A stretch of 64,000 bases of DNA from Bryum argenteum (lineage: Eukaryota > Streptophyta > Bryopsida > Bryales > Bryaceae). Below are positions 56,550 to 64,000 of the stretch, piece by piece. Every line of letters starts with the position of its first letter. The stretch's first letter is position 1. The DNA lies in assembly GCA_037043015.1 (NCBI GenBank), contig CM073323.1, positions 11,777,758-11,841,757 on the forward strand, in the 5' to 3' direction. Position numbers and translations under genes: made by a program. Below the pieces are notes generated by a model. It was not told the origin of the DNA. It was given only the letters and a program-made list of their open reading frames with translations, and did not search any database.

Positions 56550-57880
56550 TACTTCGAGTACTACCAGTCTAAAGATGTTGCCGAACACATGAAACCCATG
56601 TCTCGGCCGACTGCTCGATCGACTGCTTCGATCGGATTTACTTCTCTTCGAAGAATCCAGCAACGCCATCAATCGACAAACAAAAAGTGGAGTTGCCGCT
56701 GTCCAGTACGGTCTTCTCTCATTCTCTCTCACTCACAGACCTGTCTGTCATGTCTGACCGATCTATTGTGCAAGCACTGACCATGCTCGATCACTACCTT
56801 ACCCTTCCATCAATTCATACTTTGCTATTAAACATCACATCCGCTACACTAACACCGCTATTTACTGTAAACCGTTCAAGACACAAGTTGTAGATAATTT
56901 TAAAGAAATACAACACTAATTGTGGCCAACATCAATGTACAGTACCCGGCAAGAGAGATATGGACACATGCATTTTCGAACGAGAATCCTATGAAGACTC
57001 CAAAATTTGAAATGCGATTAGTCATTCAAATGAATTAGTTTAACCTCTGCTACTTGGAAACAACACCTGCATGTATCTGATCCTAGAGCCTCCTGCAATT
57101 TTATGATAAACATAATTTTTGGCATCCACCTGAAGTTCACCTTGTTTTTGGCATTCTGCAAGTTTTCCATATCTCTCTTGCCTGGTACTGTACATTCATT
57201 TGCTTGACACTATTTGCTGTGGGACACTAATTATCATACCCAGCAGTAGTGTCACTAGCTATCACTGACAACATCGGAGACAGACAGTCACTGTCGTACA
57301 CTACACTGGTGATGCTATAATTCGTGCATACTCTCTCATTCAGTTCAAACTTGTTGGATTTTACAAACATTCCAAATCACTGGATTCTGTGTATGATCGC
57401 TGCTGCAAGTGGGCCATTGCATTGATTCCGATCCAACGGCACTTTTGCATTGAAATCTTGTGTATACCCCAGCCTCCCTCCCTCCACTTTTGCCATGAAG
57501 ATCGAGGTCACTCAACAATGAAGAGGTCGGTGATTGTGCTTGATCAGTGGACTGTGAGTTCTGTAATAAGTTAAACGTGATGTGAGCACTGAGAACGTAA
57601 AATTCTGACATGCTCCAGCACCGTCGCATTGATCGAGAGGAAATCGGTTGATCTACTGTCTCGTGATCGAGCAGGCATTGCCGGAAGAAAAGAAAGAAGA
57701 TGATGGTTGTTTGTACATGGGGCTCTTGTATTTGTGTGGTGGCAAAAATTTCTGAGTTTTTGAGGCTAGCTTTCAATGAACTCTTTAAATGTACAAGGCT
57801 TGCAGATATGGATACTGAATGCTTTAGTGTTGTTGAAGATTTATTTTGTAGTTTCTAGGACACATTCACTGAAAGCAGTC
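56550..57880. other. GC-balanced intergenic DNA, possible non-coding transcript
   Basis: Composition is closer to transcribed DNA than to the AT-rich surroundings. The 143-codon minus frame at 57345-57776 shows no domain. A gene cannot be supported. Confidence 0.3.
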
Positions 57881-57886
57881 GAGAAA

Positions 57887-58190
57887 CTCCAACCTACTTA
57901 GAGGCCGTCGTGAATAGAGTGTTTGTTCAACCTATTCTTGGAGGTCATCACACTAATGGCGAGACTGCTAACCCCTCTCGGGGTGAACACTATGCTAGTT
58001 CCTACCTAGCCACTTGTGTTAAGAGATACATGACGTGGTATTCCTCCAAAGGGCTTTGAGGTACCCTACAACAAGGTCCAAGAACCCCCCATCATAGTTG
58101 GGTGGACTATGGTGGTGAGCACCACGCCGGCATGGGAATAGAATCACAACTGCGGCCATGAGCCCTTACCACCAAGCCAAGGCTTGTGGT
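57887..58190 (-). mobile_element. tRNA-derived SINE, family A, copy 5 (inverted)
   Basis: The reverse complement begins CACCACAAGCCTTGGCTTGG with an intact A box; the B box is damaged. The body follows copies 1 and 3. Confidence 0.8.
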
Positions 58191-58919
58191 GGGTGACATA
58201 TTCACTACGTTGAGACTAGTTCTACGTTTTTATACAAATAGGTGTTACATCTGAGTACTTCCATGTTCAAATGTGTGTTTGTGCAATTTGATGTTTTTGA
58301 ATAAGACTTTGAGCGATAAAGAGTGACAACGACTTCAAACGTTAGGAAAAAAAAAGTATTCGAATTTATTTTGAGGTTATCGTACATGAAGTGTTCGTTA
58401 ACGTCTACTTGAATGTATGCCTTGAAGTTATAATATTAATGGTGGGATTATTAACGGTTGTATTTGTGAACATAGTTTAAAGTGAGTTTCCAAACATCAT
58501 ATTCTATAAATTAAGAAGGGTGCATTTGGCAACCACATGGATCTCATTATATTTCACCCAAGTTCATGATAAGTATTCCTGAAATCACTCAATAATAACT
58601 AGCGACCGCCTCTTTGGAAGCCCACTATTATCATAATAATCAAGATTGTGATATCTCCATAATCGTAATATTTCATAGAAAATCAAAATAGAGGTCTCAA
58701 CCTCATTATCTCAACCCTTTGTTTCTTACCCTTTGCCCTTCTCCGCCCTTCGAAGTTGGGGTTGTGGAAGTGGTTGCCAAACGCATCTCTACATTCTCAT
58801 TATCATGATAATTCTGTACAAATGACTACTACAAGAGAAAATGCAGGTCTTGATTATCAGATTGCATTAAACACCCTAAAAGTGATATCGTAAAGGATTT
58901 TCAACGTGTATTATAGATA

Positions 58920-59420
58920 TGAACTCTTAAACACGCTAATTGTAGAAAAAATACATTTTGGATAGAAGGGAGCAACTTTAAAAAGCCATAATTTCTTCAT
59001 CTAAGTTTTTTTTTTGGATGAAATTAGTTGTGTTAGGTCCCAAATCAAGTTTAGTTTGTATAGTAAAAATTAGAGACCCATAATATAAAGTATGGATTAA
59101 TGGCATGCATTTTAATGAAGACAAGTTCTTGATTTGGGCTTTCAAGCATGAGGCATGTTTTACCATTGCAAGCCAATTATGTGAATAATATAGAAGATAG
59201 TTCTTGTTGATTTACTTATTTTCATAATCATGATTTTCAGATAATTTTTAACAGTGTTCTAGTTTGCAATTTTTCTATCTAACTACATTTGCTATTGGAT
59301 TTGCAAATCAAAAAGTGAAAAATTTTGAGGACCTATATCTCCTAACTCTACTGTTGGATCTCAACTTTATTATTTTGGAATTGCAATAGAAAGTGGACAA
59401 AAATCCTGTAGAACTGAACA
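58920..59420 (-). repeat. family B fragment, inverted
   Basis: AGCCATAATTTCTTCATC, GGTCCCAAATCAAGTTTAG, GGCATGCATTTTAATGAAG and CATTGCAAGCCAATTATG lie in reversed family B order. Terminal TTAA is not recognisable. Confidence 0.65.
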
Positions 59421-59528
59421 ACAAGATCCTACAACAACAATTTTGAACTTCATCTTTTGAAAAGTCTATAAAAGGTTTCATTGACTTGCTCATTTTAGGA
59501 AAAGCTAAAGGTTACCACCTCTTTAGGC

Positions 59529-60458
59529 TACAACCTCTAAAGTCCCCAACCTTTTCTAGCATAAAATTAGAGTTTTTTTTAAAAAGTGGTATAATTGATA
59601 AAGAAAGTATGATATTTAGATCTCGATTATACAGCCTTGTAAGAGACATCTTTTTAGTCATGTAGATCAATTTTGAATCATGACGCCTCATACATTGGGG
59701 GATTGTAAACAAATTAATACTAGAAAAAAAATGCTATAATTTCACCATCTAAGCATTGGGATTGAAGTGTTGTTGATGCACCTATTGCATTTAAAAATCC
59801 CCAACCAAAAAATTGTTCACCTTTGTCTCAAAACACCTTTGTGCCAAAAAGACAGATGTATATGCACAAATAGCCTTGCAATGGTGAAAAATGCCTCAAA
59901 ATTCAAAAAGAACATAGACCCCTTGTACTAAAGTAAATGCCATATCTTCCTCACATCTTAAATTTAAAAATACCACAACAACTAGGTTCAAGTTGCATTT
60001 CAACCCAACAAATAAAGTTCATATCTAACTATAGATGAAGGACATATAGCTGCTCAAGAACCCTTTATTAGTGGAAATCCAATTCTAAACTTACTCAGAT
60101 CAAAAAACTTCCAAGTAGAAAGTTTATGGGATTTATTTTAAAATCATAGTACTACTTATGTAAAAAGTGTTCATTAGAGCTAATATTAGTTCTTCATAAT
60201 TGCAATGGTAAAGCATGCACCATTTTTGACAACCCTAAACCAAGAGTTGCCTTCACGAATATGCATGCTACCAAATCATACTATGTTGCATAAATTTGGA
60301 ATAATTTACGACAAATCGGACTTGATTTGAGATACAACTCACTTAATCTTGTCAAATACGAACATTGGATGAAGAAGATATGACTCTTTAAGGTTTCATC
60401 CTGTCATCTTTTCATCTTTTCATCTTGTTTTTCTACATTTGGCCCATTTAGGAGTTGG
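59529..60458 (+). mobile_element. family B, old copy (~930 bp)
   Basis: Starts ACAACCTCTAAAGTCCCC and ends GGCCCATTTAGGAGTTG. It is colinear with copy 1 but heavily diverged; TTAA is lost at both ends. Confidence 0.65.
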
Positions 60459-60522
60459 AGGGTTTTCAAACTAAGTCTCCATGTATGTAGATGATATTTG
60501 GTAAAAAGATTTAATATAGAGT

Positions 60523-61137
60523 TTAACCTCTAAATTCCCTACCTATTTTTAGCCCAAAAACATAGTTTCATTGATGAAAACACAGGTGGTAACTTATTCA
60601 GATCTCAGATCTACAAATTCATAGTAGACTTATTGTTGTTTGTGTAGACCAAACTAAGTAATGAACCCTCATAAATTGGGAGATCATAGTGTTTTAGTAC
60701 TATAAACAAATTGTGAAACTTCATCATTTTCACTTCAGAGTGGAAATTCTACCAATTGATGAAATGCCAAAACAAATCCACCAACTAGGAAGTTCTTTGC
60801 GTTCATCTAAATAACACACTTTTACCAAAAAAATAATCATCAAAAGAATTCATTAGCTTCTATGATAGCTTCGCAATGGTGAAAAGCACAAAAAAACTAC
60901 AAAGGAAAGGTAGTCCAAAACTACACCTCTTGCACCCAAATCTACGCCTTATCATCAAAACATCTTCAATCACGTCAAGAATTCTACCACTAAAACTAGA
61001 CTTCATTTAGGACCCAAACCAAGTGATTTTGTCAAAATCAGACTTTGGATGAAGAATTCGGATGAAGAAGTTATGGCTCTTCAAAGTCTCTCGCCTTCAT
61101 CCAAATGTATTAAAACAATTGGATGTTTGGGGGTTAC
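60523..61137 (+). mobile_element. family B deletion derivative (~615 bp)
   Basis: Starts TTAACCTCTAAATTCCC and ends GATGTTTGGGGGTTA. The middle is missing, with the join at the repeated motif TACCACTAAAACTAGACTT. GGATGAAGAATTC is locally duplicated. Confidence 0.72.
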
Positions 61138-62140
61138 TTAATGTGATAACAAAAACTACGTAGGGTAAGTGTCTGATACGGGTACCAAAAAGGACTGTCT
61201 TACTAAAACACTGCATTTTATGTTTCACTTATTGTGTGCTAGAAATTACACTTTTTCAATTCGCATGTATTCAATGATGGATTCATGAGAAACTTGTAAT
61301 ACTCCATGCAAAATTGCATTGAGCAAGAAAAATCGAACAATTTTCATATTCCTTTTCATTCCTTTAGTCTTCAAAAAGGAATCTGTCTTAATTCCTTTTT
61401 GAGACAAAAGGAACAATCCGGAATATCAATTTAAAGCAAAGTAGGTGACGAAGAAGAAATTTAGTTAAAACAAGATTAGAGTTATATCTATGTTTAATCT
61501 TAAATCCAGATTTGATGTTTTACTATATTTCCTTAATTATGAGAACTTTCAAAAATCAGCTATTTTTACACAACCTAAAAGGACTATGATTTCATATTAT
61601 CTATGTCTTGAAACTATATGAAATGCTCAATTATGAACTTAATAAAATGCATGAATATTTGTTTCAATATAAAATCTTAAATTCATAGTCATTTTGCTAC
61701 TATAATGTGAACAAGTGCTGAATATGATACATTAGGAAAATATTCAATTTTTGAGTTTAACCTATAAATCACATGATTATTGTGTACCAACATGCCATCT
61801 ATGACACCATGAAAGTTTTGTAATTTTCCAATATTTTTTTCATTTCCAAAAGGACATTTTTCTAAAGTCCGGACAGTCTGGAAAAGGATACCCTGATTGG
61901 ACACTTGCCCCGTAGCAACATGGCCTTTGACCCATTTGTAGTTCTAAGTCAAGGAGATAAATAAGTGCCTATATATTCATGTAGGTTAATCATCAAATCT
62001 AATTTGCATGAACCATTGCAACTATATTTTCAACTATATTTTCAAGTATATTGTTGCATTGTCACCAAAGAAGTAAAACCGATTGCACCTTTTCTAAATT
62101 AAATTTTAAACATTCACACTCATACCATAAACCACATAGT
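61138..62140. other. AT-rich intergenic DNA
   Basis: No gene or element recognised. Confidence 0.4.
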
Positions 62141-62146
62141 CTATGA

Positions 62147-62265
62147 TAGGTTGTTGTTATTGTTGTTATGTCCTCTAGGCATCCTATCAAGGGTAGGTCG
62201 AACATACACTATGTTCACGCCAATCCTTATGAGTCTGGTGTTCTTTTTATTGGGTTTTCATTCTT
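62147..62265 (+). mobile_element. SINE-like family L, copy 2
   Basis: TTGTTATGTCCTCTAGGCAT, ATCAAGGGTAGGTCGAACAT, TTCACGCCAATCCTTATGAG and TCTGGTGTTC match copies 1 and 3. No target duplication was identified. Confidence 0.65.
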
Positions 62266-62469
62266 AGTTTACTATCTTCCCTTCCTTTCACTGAACCTTT
62301 TCGCTTCCATAAAACTAATATTTAAAAGTACAATATTAGTTTGTAACAAGGCAGTTCATGAGCTCGAAAGGTGCTGCTCATGATAGCACAGCCTTGGATC
62401 CATTGTGAGGACCACGTGAAGACATTTGTTTCATTTGCTCGAAGCGTCCAATCATCGTTTATAAGTGAG

Positions 62470-62705
62470 AGTGCTCAAAACTGGAGAAATACTAATAATG
62501 GAGTATTAGGCTTCTTGACCCAGAGGTACATAATAGCTTCTTCACTCAACAGTAGCATGTACTCACGACAAACATCATAGGGTGCTAAATAATGGCACCA
62601 TTTTAGAAACACCTATGGAACTGCCTTCATAGCACATTGTAGAAGAGTCAAAAATCATGAATTCACAATGACAGTCATTCCACTTACTTTCCCGTGCATG
62701 AAAAT
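62470..62705 (+). repeat. dispersed repeat M, copy 3
   Basis: GTGCTCAAAACTGGAGAAATA, TAGCTTCTTCACTCAACAGT and CCACTTACTTTCCCGTGCAT match 25853-26375. Confidence 0.7.
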
Positions 62706-62726
62706 CAACTAAATCACAACAACTTC

Positions 62727-63165
62727 ATAAATTCACCAAAAATCGAGATTTTACTTTTTCCAAGATTTGTTTCTTGTACATGAAGAAGAGGTACCAAGGC
62801 ATGATCTCGCTGTTCGAATTTTCAATCCTATTATTACTCACATGCCTATTTCATTTTCAAGGACCAACCCTCTTTGTATCTGCATTTCAACATACCTCCA
62901 TGTGAATAATCAAGCATTTTTATAGGTGGCATAGGTCCAATAAGGATTAAAAATTATATAAGCATAAACCTAACTCACTTAGGAACAAGTATTTGGAGAA
63001 ACTCGGTTCATAATTTATTCTTGAAATCAGTTCTTTTGGGTCATGAAACACTTCTTGAAAATCCATTTTACAAACAGGGAAAAAAAAAACTTGTTTTTCA
63101 ACTTTGAATAATACAATCTCACAATTGGAAAGGAATTTGAATCTGGGATTTCATACACACATACA
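62727..63165 (+). repeat. family D copy 3 followed by a family E-like fragment
   Basis: TTTCAACATACCTCCATGTG and AATAATCAAGCATT match family D. 63075-63160 (AACTTTGAATAATACAATCT, CACAATTGGAAAGG) resembles the left interior of family E. Confidence 0.5.
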
Positions 63166-63180
63166 TGTACACGTTAGGTA

Positions 63181-63374
63181 TTATACAAATATGATACATC
63201 CCAAACAACCGTAGCTCACTAGTTCAGGGTCTTTTCTTCATGTAGCGTCCACCTTGAGAGGGGTTAGTAGTCCTATACCACTGTTGTTATGTCATGTGGG
63301 CATATCATCAAGGGTAGGTCGAACGGACACTTTATTCACGCCAACCCTCACGGGTCTGGTGTTCTTCTTCTTCT
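63181..63374 (+). mobile_element. SINE-like family L, copy 3 (194 bp) with 13-bp target duplication
   Basis: Flanked by TACACGTTAGGTA at 63168-63180 and 63375-63387. It ends in a CTTCTTCTTCTT tail. The body CACCTTGAGAGGGG...AGTAGT and GAACGGACACTTTATTCACG is partly shared with family A SINEs. Confidence 0.82.
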
Positions 63375-63387
63375 TACACGTTAGGTA

Positions 63388-64000
63388 CCAGATCCTAAGG
63401 TTACATGCTCAAGAAAAGTTAAAAATTTGCATCTTGAAATGACCGAGGGATGTATTGACACTATTTGAGGCATATTCCGGGATAAAAACCTCTCCGTCGA
63501 AGGATGCTCGATAACATTGATTTCGGATGCAGAGCCCGGAGACAACGGCGCGCGCCTTGATTCACGGAGCTCAGCAACCAAAGCGAACCAATATTGACTT
63601 CACACAATCAGATAGGGTACTGAGCATTTATCCAATGATTCTCGGCTCCGAAGCACATCCGGCTCTCTGTTCAGGTCTCCAGAGTAAGCATTACAATTTT
63701 CTTTGTCTTGAGAGGAAGCATCCCAATCCTATAAACAAAGTGTTCATTTGACCTATCCTTGTATGTTTTTCTTAAGGTTATAACACTGATGATGAGATTA
63801 TCAATCCATTTTACACTGGTCAAGGTGCTGATTTTTATTTAGCCACTTATTGTGCTTCCTCATGCTCCAACTAAGCTGCTATGTTTGAAGGTTACATTTA
63901 CATGTGACCAAAACAAAAGCTGAAAAAAAGTAAAATCTCAATTTTTTCAGTGAATATTTAAAGTTTCTACGTTTGGGCAGAGTTTGAGAATAAGTGAATA
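63388..64000. other. intergenic DNA at the window edge
   Basis: GC-balanced patch at 63470-63740 with no recognised gene; a 74-codon frame there shows no motif. Confidence 0.35.

Noticed and set aside
57345..57776. 143-codon minus-strand gene
   Set aside because: No domain, signal peptide or repeat structure; kept only as possible non-coding transcript.

Overview
The window is nuclear DNA of a land plant. It holds five intron-containing or plant-specific protein genes: an F-box/leucine-rich-repeat protein, a bHLH transcription factor, a CHY/CTCHY/RING E3 ubiquitin ligase, a LysM receptor-like (pseudo)kinase of the LYR (LYK4/5) type, and a PYR/PYL abscisic-acid receptor. Exons are GC-richer than the AT-rich DNA around them, introns have GT-AG borders, and gene density is about one per 13 kb. 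The PYL and LYR genes make this an embryophyte (or very close streptophyte). The protein sequences look more like an early-diverging land plant such as a bryophyte or lycophyte than a flowering plant, but I cannot name the species.

Layout. 1-4900: AT-rich DNA with a ~157-bp tandem array near the left edge. 4937-8265: F-box/LRR gene (+, 7 exons). 8300-13300: repeats (SINE, MULE-type MITE, Stowaway-like MITE, TTAA element). 13676-14920: bHLH gene (+, 3 exons). 15000-29650: a dense field of small non-autonomous transposons, several nested. 29689-32266: CHY/RING gene (-, 9 exons). 33702-36304: LysM receptor gene (-, 2 exons), head-to-tail with the RING gene. 36840-46900: more repeats. 46959-47624: PYL gene (-, one coding exon). 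48300-64000: repeats only.

The most notable content is the non-coding part. I see no autonomous transposase or reverse transcriptase, yet many well-bounded non-autonomous families are present. They are Mutator-type MITEs with 9-10 bp target duplications, Harbinger/Tourist-type elements with TTA/TAA duplications, a CACTA-type element with a TAG duplication, a Stowaway-like element with TA, tRNA-derived SINEs, and three families (B, C, E below) that end in TTAA followed by CCCYTAAA. For one of these (E1 inside C3) the empty target can be reconstructed from sister copies in this window, and it shows duplication of exactly TTAA, the signature of piggyBac transposition. That superfamily is, to my knowledge, rarely if ever described in land plants.

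The five genes do not form an operon-like system. Loosely, they cover hormone perception (PYL), chitin or lipochitooligosaccharide perception (LysM receptor), ubiquitin-dependent degradation (F-box protein, RING ligase) and transcription (bHLH). All exon borders were worked out by hand from reading frame, GT-AG sites and remembered family motifs; no search was run.
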